From assembly GCA_020072925.1 (NCBI GenBank), contig JAIQGA010000086.1:1-35070 (forward strand): 35,070 nt of DNA, given 5' to 3'. This document shows positions 1-7,762 of the stretch, piece after piece. The notes under the pieces are model-generated. The model made no database searches. It had not been told where the DNA came from and saw only the letters and a list, made by a program, of their open reading frames with translations. The stretch is from Terriglobia bacterium. GTDB lineage: Bacteria; Acidobacteriota; Terriglobia; UBA7540. A program made the translations under genes and the position numbers. How positions within the stretch are numbered: position 1 is the first letter of the stretch; every line of letters starts with the position of its first letter.

Positions 1-552
1 CTCGAGCTCTTCGCGCGCGAAAACCTTGCCGGTAGGATTGTTGGGCGTGTTGAGAATCACCGCGCGCGTTCGAGCGCTGAAGGCCGCGGCGAGTTCCTTC
101 GGATCGATTGTCCAATCGGGAGGATGCAGGCGCACGAAGCACGGCTGGGCGCCGCAAATAATGGCGTCCGGCCCGTAGTTTTCGTAGAAGGGCTCGAAGA
201 CCACCACCTCCTCGCCGGGATTCACGATCGCCAGGAGCGAGGCAATCATCGCTTCCGTGGCGCCGCAACAGACCGTGGTCTCGCGCTCCGGATCGATGGC
301 GAGTCCGGTATCGTGCTCGAAGCGCTCGGCAATGGCACGGCGGAATTCGCGCGCGCCCCAGGTGATGGCGTATTGATTGATGTCGGCGCGAATGGCGCGC
401 ACCGCCGCTTCCTTCACTTCCTCCGACGCAGGAAAATCCGGAAACCCCTGCGCGAGGTTCACCGCGCCGTGCTCGATCGCCAGGCGCGTCATCTCGCGGA
501 TGACCGACTCCGTAAATCGTCCGGCCTTGTCTGATATGCGCGAGTGATCCAT
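1..552 (-). CDS. Class I/II PLP-dependent aminotransferase (5' part, cut by window edge)
   Basis: This is the first 184 codons of a fold-type I aminotransferase; the gene leaves the window at base 1 with its frame open. The start ATG (552-550) gives MDHSRISDKAGRF. It is followed by the LAQGFPDFP segment typical of the kynurenine/methionine aminotransferase (YbdL-like) branch, a GATEAM segment that in this fold sits near the cofactor phosphate, FEPFYENY, and NTPNNPTGK, the substrate-carboxylate/cofactor region of class I enzymes. The PLP-binding lysine should lie further downstream, outside the window. The expected reaction is amino transfer between an aromatic or sulfur amino acid and a 2-oxo acid in the cytoplasm; the exact substrate cannot be read. 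About 195 bases with two hairpins separate it from the upstream transglycosylase, so it may have its own promoter. Confidence 0.9.
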   Translation of the reverse strand, partial: MDHSRISDKAGRFTESVIREMTRLAIEHGAVNLAQGFPDFPASEEVKEAAVRAIRADINQYAITWGAREFRRAIAERFEHDTGLAIDPERETTVCCGATEAMIASLLAIVNPGEEVVVFEPFYENYGPDAIICGAQPCFVRLHPPDWTIDPKELAAAFSARTRAVILNTPNNPTGKVFAREELE

Positions 553-593
553 AAAGAGTTGCCACTTTAGCACGGGCGCCCGATGCGCGGTAG

Positions 594-676
594 GGGAGCA
601 CCTTTATGGTGCTCCCGCGCTTGCGGACAAATGGAGGTGGCGGCCTCATGCACGGGAGGGCCATGTGGGCCCTCCC
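594..676. repeat. Two hairpin repeats between transglycosylase and aminotransferase
   Basis: There are two perfect 9-bp stem-loops. The first has GGGAGCACC at 594-602 and GGTGCTCCC at 608-616 with loop TTTAT. The second has GGGAGGGCC at 654-662 and GGCCCTCCC at 668-676. They share the GGGAG...CTCCC core but differ inside. Neither is followed by a T-run on either strand, so they do not look like simple intrinsic terminators. They could act as mRNA processing or stabilising elements, or be members of a dispersed palindromic repeat family. The second lies about 70 bases beyond the abnormal end of the transglycosylase gene. Confidence 0.75.
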
Positions 677-746
677 TTACGTGAGAAGAGGCGCGCGGGG
701 TCGTACCGCGGGCATCTCGCCCGTGCGCACTACCGAGACGGCCGTG

Positions 747-2768
747 TTAGCCATCGAATTCCTTCAACATATCGCGCAAATAGGCGCAGCCGAGACGCAC
801 GTTGTACACGGGATTGTAAAGTCGCCGCCCTGCGGCGCGCACCCTTGCAGGGCGCGAGCTGTGGCTGGCGGTCTTGGGCAGAAGCTGCATGAGGCCGCGG
901 GCATCGGCGCTGGAAGTCGCGCGCGAATCGAAGCCCGACTCCTGCCGGATCAATCCCATCACCAGATACGGGTCGAGGCGATTGAGGCGCGCGTAGCGCT
1001 GCACCAGCGCCCAATAGGGACGCGGATAGAGCAGTCCCCAGATCTCCCGGGGCAACGTGGCAAAATCCACCTCGGGATATTGCGGAACCGCTCTCACCAT
1101 CGCCAGCAAGGCACGGTTCGTATTGCCCTGCGCGGCTTCCAACCGGCTCAAGGAGAGGCGCAAGTCGGAGGAGGCGGGACGCTCCGCGAGGGTCGTCCGA
1201 AGATAGTCAAGCGCCAGGTCAGGCAGGCTCAGCGCGCGCAAGGTGGCAGCGGGCTCCACCATTTTCGCCGGGGGGTCCGCCGCGCACAAAGAGGCCTGGG
1301 GAAGTTGTGGAGGCGGGATCTTGACCGTCAGGGCTGCAACAGGCGAGTCGGCGGCGTCCTCTGCGGCCTGACCCTCCGAAGACGGGCGGGAAGGAAGCGC
1401 CCGCGCCCGTTGCGCCGCCTGCAGCGCATAGTAGCTGTGTACGAAACGTTTTCGAACCAGGGCATAGAAACCTCGCGCATCCTCGGTCCTGCTTTGCGCC
1501 TCGGCGGTTCTTCCCAGCCAATAGAGCGCCGCCGGCGACTGGGGAGAGTCGGGATAGCGCGTCATGTAATCGCGGAAAGCCTGGCGCGCGCGGTCCAGGT
1601 CCTTTCCCTGGTAATACGCCCACGCGATGCGCCAATTGGCGGTTTGCGCGTTGCCGATCTGCGGAAAGGCCTCGAGGAGGGTTTTGTAACATTGCGCCGC
1701 GTTCGTCCAGTCAGCCTGATTCAAATAGAAGTTGCCCGCGGCGAATAACGCATCGGCGTACGAAGGCGACTGCGCATAGAGCGATTGGAGCTGCGCGAGC
1801 GCCTGGGCGACGCCCGTGGCATCATTCTCCCGATCGTGCGCCTGAATCAGCAGCGCCAGTCGCTCCGCATCGCTGGTGGCGATGGCCATGGTCGGCGTGA
1901 GCGCCTGTACTGCGTCGGAAGCGCGACGCAAGCGCAGCAGGCAACGTGCCCTCCCCAATCGCCAGCGATCGGTCAGTGCGCTATTTGGCGAAACGGAAAT
2001 GAGCGCCTTGTATTCGTTCAGCGCCTTCTCGAATTCTCCGGCTTTGAAGAGCAGGTCGGCGCGGGCGGTCTGGATTTCTTCCGTTGGCAGGGGAAATTCA
2101 CCTCCCAAGATCAGCCGCAACCGGTCGAGGGCTTCGGCCGCGACTTTCGCTTGGGGGGTTGCGGGGAAAGCGTTATGCACCTCCTGGAAGGCCCGCGCCG
2201 CGTCCAGGTTCTGCTGCGCCTGGTCGTAGGATTGGGCCAGAAGCAACGCCAGCTCGGGGCGCTGGCGCACGCGCGACTCGGCGGCGGTCAGCGCTTGAAC
2301 CGCCTCCGCCGGCCGCTGGGCGGCAAGCAGAGCTTCGGCGCGAAGCTCCAGAGCGCGGGCGCGCAACGGGCTCTCGGGAAACCGCGTGGAAAAATCCGCC
2401 AGGGCTTGCGCAGCCTGGAGGGAGTCTCCCGCCTTCAGCGCCGCGGCGGCGAGATAGTACGCAGCGTAGTCGGCGAGGGAGAAGCCGGTCGTGGGACAAT
2501 CCTCGAGGTCGCGCGCCGCGGCGGCAGCGTCCCCAGAGACAAACTCGCGATAGCCCAGAACGAACCGCGCCAGACCTTGCAGTTCGGGATCGCGCGCTCG
2601 CGAAGCATAGCGCCGCAAACCCGGCCAAGCCGAGGGTTTGGCCGAAGCAGCGGCAAGCTGGCGCAATGCCGCCGGCAAGGGTTCAGCCGCTTGAAGCGCG
2701 CCACTCAGCCCCGTCGCGCAGACGAAGACGGCGCACCATCCCAGAACCGATTTGGAAGGGGATTTCAC
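747..2768 (-). CDS. TPR-containing lytic murein transglycosylase, C-terminally truncated
   Basis: This 673-residue envelope protein would cleave the MurNAc-GlcNAc bond of peptidoglycan to form 1,6-anhydroMurNAc ends, as Slt70-type enzymes do. It starts with a GTG (2768-2766) overlapping the previous stop (GTGA). A signal peptide is visible at about residues 1-27. A long series of TPR-like helical repeats follows (about 30-470), then the SLT domain from about 595. The catalytic glutamate is Glu610 in RQESGF, and ARGLMQLLPKTA and YNPVYNVRLGCAYL are intact. The protein stops at EFDG, where the family normally goes on for some 50-60 residues with an AYNAG motif. No AYNAG-like sequence is visible in the alternative frame immediately downstream. 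The gene is therefore clipped, and activity is doubtful. It is co-transcribed with the GAF-like gene upstream. Confidence 0.88.
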   Translation of the reverse strand: MKSPSKSVLGWCAVFVCATGLSGALQAAEPLPAALRQLAAASAKPSAWPGLRRYASRARDPELQGLARFVLGYREFVSGDAAAAARDLEDCPTTGFSLADYAAYYLAAAALKAGDSLQAAQALADFSTRFPESPLRARALELRAEALLAAQRPAEAVQALTAAESRVRQRPELALLLAQSYDQAQQNLDAARAFQEVHNAFPATPQAKVAAEALDRLRLILGGEFPLPTEEIQTARADLLFKAGEFEKALNEYKALISVSPNSALTDRWRLGRARCLLRLRRASDAVQALTPTMAIATSDAERLALLIQAHDRENDATGVAQALAQLQSLYAQSPSYADALFAAGNFYLNQADWTNAAQCYKTLLEAFPQIGNAQTANWRIAWAYYQGKDLDRARQAFRDYMTRYPDSPQSPAALYWLGRTAEAQSRTEDARGFYALVRKRFVHSYYALQAAQRARALPSRPSSEGQAAEDAADSPVAALTVKIPPPQLPQASLCAADPPAKMVEPAATLRALSLPDLALDYLRTTLAERPASSDLRLSLSRLEAAQGNTNRALLAMVRAVPQYPEVDFATLPREIWGLLYPRPYWALVQRYARLNRLDPYLVMGLIRQESGFDSRATSSADARGLMQLLPKTASHSSRPARVRAAGRRLYNPVYNVRLGCAYLRDMLKEFDG

Positions 2769-4138
2769 ACCGAAGGACCGGGATAATCTGGACCGAGGAG
2801 CGCCGCATCGCTCCCCGCCAGCGTCTTGACAACCTCGTCGTGGAAATAATCAAACTGTCTCCCGACCGTCTTTCCGAAGCGCTTCTCGTAGGTCTGGCGG
2901 CTGCGATCGATGTCGGACTTCAGGCGCTTGTAAAGGTCTCTGCCCTTGCGCCCGTCGGCAACCTTGGTTTTGTTGTAGAGCTCGATTTCTGAGACCAGCA
3001 GCTTGGCAAAGCGCTTGGCATCCTTGTGGATTTTCTGATCCGCATCGCTGAGTTGCGAAAGATCGAATTTTGCAGGTGCGGGAGGCGCGGGGGCTGCGAC
3101 CTCGACGGGGGCAGGAGCGGCCTCCGCGACAGGTTCCGGCGACGGCGCCGCAGGCGGCTCAATTGCGGGGGCTTCAACCACCGGCTCAGGAGCGGCCTGT
3201 GCGGCAACAGGATGTTCTTCAACCACCGGTTCCGCCTCAACAGCGGCACTCGTGGACGCAGCGCCGGCCGCAGCCGCCATACCCGAAGGTTGCTCGACGG
3301 GTTCAGGCGCGGGGGGCGCAGGCTCCGCCACTTCCACGGCGGGCGCGGTCTCGACGACCGCCTCGGCTTCCACGGCTTCCGGCTCGACCGACGCGGGAGT
3401 TTCCGCAGGGGTACCGACAACGCCGCTCAATGCCATCAACCGATCAAGTTGGGCGCCGGCAAACTCGGTAAGTATCCCGAGCGCCTCACCGGGCAGAGGT
3501 TTTCCCTTCTCTGCCGTGTCCGCGTAGAATATCGCGGAGACGGCGCCAGCGGAGCGAATCGGCAGAAGCAGGATGGGTTCGCCAGCCGCGGGCTTGAGCC
3601 GGTCGAGCAGGTTGCGATGCCTCCGCAGGGTTTCCGGACTGGCATCTACGGGGCCAGCGGTCTCGAAGACCTTGCGGAACGGCCCTTCCTGGTTAAGGGG
3701 AATCACCAACCCGTGCAAGGCCTTGTCGCTAAGCGGCATTGCGAAACCGCCCGCCGACGAGCCCCATGCGGCGCGGCCACGCACGTCGAATACCACGGCA
3801 CGCACACCCAGTTGCTGCGCCTCCTGGGTGAGCACTTCGAGAACTTGCTCCGGCAGCATCGCGGCGATGAGGTTCCGCACGCCCCCCAAGACCTTCTCCA
3901 GAGAATTGTCCACGACCGGAGGCGGCGGTGCAGGAGGCTCGAACTTCTCGAGCGTTTCGAGTTGCTGATTCATTGCCCCTTCGAGTTGCTGGTGACGCTC
4001 GTGTAACTCCTGGAGACCCTTCTCGACGCTCTTCTCGAGCCCCTGCAATTGCTCCGCGTACGACTGCAACTCTTGAGTCACGCGTGCGCGCGCCTCACGA
4101 ACCAATTCCGCAAATGGATTCTGCTGGGTATCGGCCAA
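2765..4138 (-). CDS. GAF-like cytoplasmic protein with Ala/Pro/Glu-rich linker, function unknown
   Basis: I chose the TTG at 4138-4136 (giving MADTQQNPF) because GAGGTG lies 6 bases upstream. An ATG in the same frame at 4207 would add 23 residues that look non-coding. The 457-residue product has a predicted coiled coil at about residues 15-65. A GAF-like alpha/beta domain follows at about 85-240, with segments such as VRAVVFDVRGRAAWG, PILLLPIRS and AGAVSAIFYAD. Then comes a low-complexity Ala/Pro/Glu/Val linker at about 250-365, and a charged conserved C-terminal helical domain with KRFAKLLVSEIELYNK and FDYFHDEVV. No catalytic motif is visible. I read it as a sensor or scaffold protein with no known job. 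Its stop overlaps the transglycosylase start by 4 bases, so the two are translationally coupled. Confidence 0.75.
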   Translation of the reverse strand: MADTQQNPFAELVREARARVTQELQSYAEQLQGLEKSVEKGLQELHERHQQLEGAMNQQLETLEKFEPPAPPPPVVDNSLEKVLGGVRNLIAAMLPEQVLEVLTQEAQQLGVRAVVFDVRGRAAWGSSAGGFAMPLSDKALHGLVIPLNQEGPFRKVFETAGPVDASPETLRRHRNLLDRLKPAAGEPILLLPIRSAGAVSAIFYADTAEKGKPLPGEALGILTEFAGAQLDRLMALSGVVGTPAETPASVEPEAVEAEAVVETAPAVEVAEPAPPAPEPVEQPSGMAAAAGAASTSAAVEAEPVVEEHPVAAQAAPEPVVEAPAIEPPAAPSPEPVAEAAPAPVEVAAPAPPAPAKFDLSQLSDADQKIHKDAKRFAKLLVSEIELYNKTKVADGRKGRDLYKRLKSDIDRSRQTYEKRFGKTVGRQFDYFHDEVVKTLAGSDAALLGPDYPGPSV

Positions 4139-4218
4139 GTGTGTCACCTCAACTGCCTGGGTTTTGCAGGCTATTATGGTACAAGCGTGGGCAGCGCGCA
4201 ATGACAATGTTCAGAATG

Positions 4219-4432
4219 GTAGGCGGTAGACGGCATACGGCAGACAGGGGAGAACAAAAGGACCAAGGAAGATGGAAGGGGGACGACACAAGTCCCCAGC
4301 CATGGAAATCTTCAACGCCGTCCGGACTTTCCCACGCCCTACTTATCCCGAGTACGTTGCACCTGCCGTCTTTCACTCGAGACCCGTCACCTAGGTTCTG
4401 TCCCCGTCTACCGTATGCCGTCTACCGTCTAC
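4219..4432. repeat. Long imperfect inverted repeat upstream of ssrA
   Basis: The arms at 4219-4255 and 4395-4432 are reverse complements at about 34 of 38 positions. They are built on the unit GTAGACGGTAGACGGCATACGG. The 139-base interior holds a small hairpin (GGGGAC 4279-4284, GTCCCC 4292-4297) and no convincing gene. The structure could be a MITE-like insertion or a degenerate intergenic repeat. Together with the flanking bases it accounts for the 360-base spacer between the GAF-like gene and the tmRNA. Confidence 0.65.
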
Positions 4433-4458
4433 TGATTCCTGACTTCTGCCTCCTCCGC

Positions 4459-4487
4459 TTGACACGATTTTCTACGCGCCGTAAGCT
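4459..4487 (+). promoter_or_regulatory. Probable sigma-70-type promoter of ssrA
   Basis: There is a perfect TTGACA -35 box at 4459-4464. After 17 bases comes a weak -10 box TAAGCT (4482-4487), with an overlapping TAGAAC at 4487-4492. The mature tmRNA starts at 4501, at the right distance for a short leader. The -35 box is strong evidence; the choice of -10 box is uncertain. Confidence 0.5.
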
Positions 4488-4500
4488 AGAACTTGAACAT

Positions 4501-4867
4501 GGGGGCGTTCCGGTTTCGACGGGAGCCCTTGCGCTTAGGAGGCATGCCGGGGGTCCACACCACCCGTAATCGGAGTGGGTCAAAGACAACTGCCAACACG
4601 CAGTATGCCTACGCTGCCTAATTAATTAGGTGGCCGTCTCCTCCTTCAGGCCCGCATGATGGAACGAGGCGTCGATTGGCGGGCTAGTTCGGGATTCAAC
4701 GCTTCGGGATTCCGGGCGAGATCCCCGCGAGGGGAAGGAGGCTAGCCGGCGGTCCGTTCTTGCCCGTTCCTGAGAACCGCGGGCGAAAGCAAGAAGCGAA
4801 TGGGCTAAGCATGTAGGCTTCTCTGCGTAAGACTCTTCGGACGGGGGTTCGACTCCCCCCGCCTCCA
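4501..4867 (+). ncRNA. ssrA: Transfer-messenger RNA (tmRNA)
   Basis: This one-piece tmRNA rescues stalled ribosomes with SmpB and tags the nascent peptide for proteolysis. The 5' end GGGGGCG (4501-4507) pairs with CGCCTCC (4860-4866), with one G-U pair, to form the acceptor stem. The T-arm GGTTCGACTCC lies just before it, and A4867 is the discriminator. The terminal CCA is not encoded. The 5' TTCCGGTTTCGACGGG segment is the usual D-arm-like start. The resume codon is GCC at 4592, and the tag reads ANTQYAYAA followed by TAA at 4619-4621. A tag of this kind is consistent with Acidobacteriota. Only the order of the main parts was checked, not every pseudoknot. Confidence 0.97.
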
Positions 4868-4961
4868 CGTTAGTTCTTTATAATCAATGCCATAGCTCGA
4901 TTTTTCAGGCTCAAAAATAGGCCTAACTCCAGAGGCATTTCCTTGGTCAATTTGCAATAGG

Positions 4962-5117
4962 CTACGCTGTCGCAAACGCGCTGCTGGCCTGCGCCCCACC
5001 TTCTGCGATCGGCATGTCGGCGATGAGCGTTATGACGACGAACTGCAGTCCGATCAGAGCGCCGGCAGACGAGCCGACGATTACGCAAAAGTTCTCCCAT
5101 CCCGCGAGGGCTGTCAT
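4962..5117 (-). pseudogene. 5' fragment of a multi-helix membrane-protein gene
   Basis: An ATG at 5117-5115 opens 51 codons beginning MTALAGWENFCVIVGSSAGA and ending at a TAG at 4964-4962. It matches the start of the intact membrane protein at 9782-10321 (MTAFNGWENFYVIVG...). At DNA level, 5015-5117 and 10219-10321 agree at 90 of 103 bases by my alignment. After about 50 codons the similarity stops and only one transmembrane segment remains, so I call it a truncated paralogue. It lies about 95 bases beyond the tmRNA 3' end. The stretch between them (4868-4961) shows no gene and no clear terminator. Confidence 0.75.
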
Positions 5118-5141
5118 GCCATCACCTAGTCTCTTGCATGA

Positions 5142-6122
5142 TCAATCCACAGTCCGAGTTGGGTCAGACCAGAGTCGAGTATCTTGACGCAATCTGGCGA
5201 TGTCCTTGGTCGGCGCACTCCCGAAGAAGCGGCTGTATTCTCTGCTGAACTGCGAAGCGCTTAGATATCCCACGCGCTGGCTAGCAGTACCCGCGTCCAT
5301 CATTGTGGACAACATGAGACGCCTCGCCTCTTGAAGGCGCACCACCTTTTGATAGTGCAGCGGACTCATCGAAGTGACTGACTTAAAGTGCTCGTGGAAA
5401 GAGGAAACACTCATGTGCACCAGTTCGGCCAGCTCTTCGACTCTCATGGGTTGAGAGAAGTTGGCGCGTAGCCAGGAAATCGCCTTCGCAAGTCGGTGCA
5501 CGCTGGATTCTGCAAAGCCCATTTGAGCCACGCGTACACCTATAGGGCTGCGTAGTAGTCGGATCAAAATCTCATCGACCACAAGTGGGGCAAGCAGTTC
5601 AGCGTCTCCGGGCTGCGCTAGACACTCCACTAACCTCGTCGCGGCGTTGACAATGTTCACGTCGACCGGAGTGATGTAAACAGCGCTCCTCTCTTGAACT
5701 GGAGGCAGTCCGTGCGGATACACCCTCAAGACCAGCTCGGCAATCTTGTGCGGGTCGAGGTCCAGCCTTAGAGCCAGGTAAGGCTCGGAATGACTGGCTT
5801 GCGTGATCTGGGCAGCAATGGGCAGCGCAACGGAGAACACGATCATGCGCGACGCGTCGTACTCGTAGACCTCCTGCCCGACGATGACGGTCTTGGCTCC
5901 TTGTGCGACGATGCACAACGAGGGCAACCGGAGGGCATGCACACACTCCCTGTTGATTCGTGAAAAGCGACTGGCGTGCACACCAGGGATGCGTAGCTCA
6001 AAACTACCGTCGTGAGGGGCATACGCAGCAATGCAGCGGGCCAACTTAGCCGTGTCTGGTTCGTTTGGGCCCGCAACCCTGTCTGCCCGCCGCGGAGACG
6101 CAGTTTTGCCGTTGATCTTCAC
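5142..6122 (-). CDS. AraC-family transcriptional regulator
   Basis: This 326-residue DNA-binding protein starts with a GTG (6122-6120) that overlaps the stop of the preceding decarboxylase-like gene by 4 bases. Residues about 35-190 match the AraC-type N-terminal domain ([49 protein letters not shown]). Residues about 210-310 hold the paired helix-turn-helix: [32 protein letters not shown], then [25 protein letters not shown]. Relatives with this N-terminal domain often sit beside small oxidoreductase or carboxymuconolactone decarboxylase genes and respond to reactive small molecules. That is family knowledge, and the ligand here is unknown. Translational coupling suggests that it controls its own operon. 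Confidence 0.93.
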   Translation of the reverse strand: MKINGKTASPRRADRVAGPNEPDTAKLARCIAAYAPHDGSFELRIPGVHASRFSRINRECVHALRLPSLCIVAQGAKTVIVGQEVYEYDASRMIVFSVALPIAAQITQASHSEPYLALRLDLDPHKIAELVLRVYPHGLPPVQERSAVYITPVDVNIVNAATRLVECLAQPGDAELLAPLVVDEILIRLLRSPIGVRVAQMGFAESSVHRLAKAISWLRANFSQPMRVEELAELVHMSVSSFHEHFKSVTSMSPLHYQKVVRLQEARRLMLSTMMDAGTASQRVGYLSASQFSREYSRFFGSAPTKDIARLRQDTRLWSDPTRTVD

Positions 6123-6439
6123 GCCTTCGAGAATACCTCTTTTGCAATCATAACGGCGGTCATTGCGTTGGGCCAGCCTGAATAAAACGCCAGATGAGTG
6201 ATTACCTCGATCAGCTCCTCTTTCTTAAGTCCATTGTCCAGCGCTTTATTGAGGTGAAACCGCAACTGTTCCGGGCGATTCAAAGCAATCAGCGCCGCCA
6301 CCGTAATCAGACTACGGTCACGCTTTGATAGCTCTGGGCGTTCCCAAACATCACCGAAAAGCACGCGGTCAGTTAATTCAACCAGCTTGGGCGCGAAGTC
6401 ACCGATCATCTTTTTGGCCGCTGAGGGCTCTTTACTCAT
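6119..6439 (-). CDS. Carboxymuconolactone decarboxylase family protein
   Basis: I chose the ATG at 6439-6437 because GAAGGAG lies 8 bases upstream; another ATG 6 bases earlier sits too close to that ribosome site. The product has 106 residues. It carries the AhpD/CMD fold signature: [43 protein letters not shown], then [20 protein letters not shown]. The family's redox-active CxxC pair is absent, so an AhpD-type peroxidase role is unlikely. The sequence is closest to the 4-carboxymuconolactone decarboxylase-like small proteins of unassigned function. It is coupled to the AraC regulator and follows the nucleotidyltransferase after 74 bases. Confidence 0.9.
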   Translation of the reverse strand: MSKEPSAAKKMIGDFAPKLVELTDRVLFGDVWERPELSKRDRSLITVAALIALNRPEQLRFHLNKALDNGLKKEELIEVITHLAFYSGWPNAMTAVMIAKEVFSKA

Positions 6440-6513
6440 GCTCATTACTCCTTCACATGCGGTGTTGCAATGCCGGACAGAAAATTGATCCGAATCAGAT
6501 GGTGTCGCTGATT

Positions 6514-7029
6514 CTATTTCTTGAACTGAGCGAATGATTCCGGCAACTCGATGGTGAACTTTTTGCACAAGGCGGAGACGTCCCGAAAGTCCTTCTCCTG
6601 GAGTTTGTAGCCGCTGTGAAATTTGACCATCCATTCAGGCGATATGCATCTGACAATCCGGCCATTTATCGAGCCAATTCCTGTCAATGAAGCCGCCGGG
6701 TACATCTCGCCCTTTTCTTTCGGCCCATACAATCCGTTTCCGTGATCATCAAGCACGATGATGTGAAAGTCGATTTCTCTGCCATTTTCATCACCCAAAA
6801 CAAAGTTCCATGGTCTGGCTTCCTCCAGTTTTATGTCTCTGAATCCCCGCTGCTGCAGCAGCTGACGCAGCCTTGGTACATCTCTGTCCTGGATGGCTAT
6901 GTCCAGGTCCTGGTGAGGTCGGGTTTGCTCACCAAGGAGAGCGTCAACGCCCCACCCGCCATCAATCCAGACTTTGATCTTCAAGGTTTCCAGTTCGGTG
7001 TAAAGGCTGTTTACATCGGCGCCAGTCAT
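6514..7029 (-). CDS. Lincosamide/aminoglycoside-type nucleotidyltransferase
   Basis: This 171-residue protein shows the minimal nucleotidyltransferase fold of the LnuA/ANT(2'')-like group. Residues about 20-45 read IDGGWGVDALLGEQTRPHQDLDIAI, with the Gly-Gly-Trp-Gly turn and the Asp-x-Asp metal pair (DLDIAI). REIDFHIIVLD at about 85-95 gives the third acidic position. Such enzymes transfer AMP to hydroxyls of lincosamide or aminoglycoside antibiotics, but many chromosomal homologues have no proven resistance role. The ribosome-binding site before the ATG is weak. The gene begins 75 bases from the left REP element of the RAYT relic and stands head-to-head with it. The region has an accessory character. 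Confidence 0.85.
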   Translation of the reverse strand: MTGADVNSLYTELETLKIKVWIDGGWGVDALLGEQTRPHQDLDIAIQDRDVPRLRQLLQQRGFRDIKLEEARPWNFVLGDENGREIDFHIIVLDDHGNGLYGPKEKGEMYPAASLTGIGSINGRIVRCISPEWMVKFHSGYKLQEKDFRDVSALCKKFTIELPESFAQFKK

Positions 7030-7104
7030 ATAGTTCAGCTTCGCAAAGCGTGTGGCGCAGAGTCTTGCCCTTTAAGACTGTGCGACACTCCAATGATTGA
7101 AGCA

Positions 7105-7144
7105 GTAGCGCGGACCGCCGATTTTGCGGTCCGCGTCTTTTCCG
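7105..7144 (+). repeat. REP-type palindrome, left copy flanking the RAYT
   Basis: A 10-bp stem (7109-7118 with 7126-7135) encloses the loop CGATTTT and is followed by GTCTTTTCCG. The 40-base unit recurs in inverted orientation at 7757-7718 with 37 identities. Two of the three differences form a compensatory G-C to A-T pair within the stem. This is the expected arrangement of REP palindromes around a REP-associated tyrosine transposase. Confidence 0.88.
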
Positions 7145-7161
7145 TAGTTATTATCGCCACC

Positions 7162-7701
7162 GTGCCGAATTCTATCGCGGTGTCGAAACTCCGGCGTCCT
7201 TTTCTTTCCGATCGATATTTCTTTATCGTCGTGCGCCTGCTCAGGCGGCGAGAGAAATTCACCGAGCCTGATTTCGCCCTGCTGGCGCGAGCCTTCAACC
7301 GAGCGCGGGCACTGCACCCTTTTCACCTGACAGCTTGGGTCTTTCTCCCCGACCACTGGCACTGCATTTGCGCGCCGGTGTATCCGGTAACGATTTCACT
7401 GGCCATGAAGTCGGTGAAGCAGAGCTCGATGAGCGCGGTCAACCAGTGCCGGGGCACCGACGGCGAACTCTGGCAACCCAGGTTCTTCGACCGCGCCCTG
7501 CGCAGCGTCAAGGAATACAACGAAAAGGTCGAATACATTCACCTAAACCCGGTCAGGGGCGGTTTGGTCAGCCGCCCCGAAGATTGGCGATGATCAAGTT
7601 ACAACGAATACGCTGGCATGAGCGCCGACGAACAAAACGAACGCTGCGGTTTGATCGTCGACCGTGTGAGAATGCCCTCCGATCCGCGCGCACGAATCTG
7701 A
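7162..7701 (+). pseudogene. REP-associated tyrosine transposase (RAYT, Y1 HUH), interrupted by TGA
   Basis: The reading frame from GTG 7162 encodes an IS200-like Y1 single-strand transposase. It has the HUH metal motif in FLPDHWHCI, the KSVKQSSMSAVN helix, LWQPRFFDRALRSVKEYNEKVEYIHLNPVRGGLV with the candidate catalytic tyrosine, and RPEDWR. A TGA at 7591-7593 stands where relatives have Trp (the WRWSSY motif). The frame then continues SSYNEYAGMSADE to a second stop at 7699-7701. A single TGG-to-TGA change therefore explains the break. The first product would be 143 residues against about 179 for the full frame. It keeps the catalytic motifs but loses the tail, so partial activity cannot be excluded. 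RAYTs mobilise their flanking REP palindromes. The start codon is uncertain, since the same frame stays open upstream. Confidence 0.87.
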
Positions 7702-7717
7702 TCGGTCCACCACGGGG

Positions 7718-7757
7718 CCGAAAAGACGCGGACCACAAAATCGGTGGTCCGCGCTAC
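7718..7757 (-). repeat. REP-type palindrome, right copy flanking the RAYT
   Basis: This is the inverted partner of the repeat at 7105-7144. The 10-bp stem is 7727-7736 with 7744-7753, the loop is AAAATCG, and the CTTTTC tail points inwards towards the RAYT. It lies 5 bases from the stop of the Fe-S aldo/keto reductase, so that gene's transcript probably ends in this hairpin. Confidence 0.88.
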
Positions 7758-7762
7758 CCCCT

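Noticed and set aside
606-1748. 380-codon open frame on the plus strand
   Set aside because: It lies antisense to the lytic transglycosylase, is Arg/Gly-rich and has no domain features; it is a by-product of high GC content.
3070-3420. Ala/Pro/Glu-rich stretch as a repeat array or CRISPR
   Set aside because: It is a low-complexity protein linker in the GAF-like gene; there are no regular spacers or conserved DNA repeats.
4626-4868. 80-codon minus-strand frame (MEAGGVEPPSEE...)
   Set aside because: It is antisense to the tmRNA 3' half, a well-known kind of spurious protein from RNA genes.
4501-5117. Attachment-site duplication at the ssrA 3' end
   Set aside because: I looked for a second copy of the T-arm/acceptor end (GGTTCGACTCC...CGCCTCCA) in the window and saw none, and no integrase gene is present.
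7591-7593. TGA read as tryptophan or selenocysteine
   Set aside because: Other genes in the window use TGG for Trp and TGA as a normal stop, and no SECIS-like hairpin follows; a nonsense mutation is simpler.
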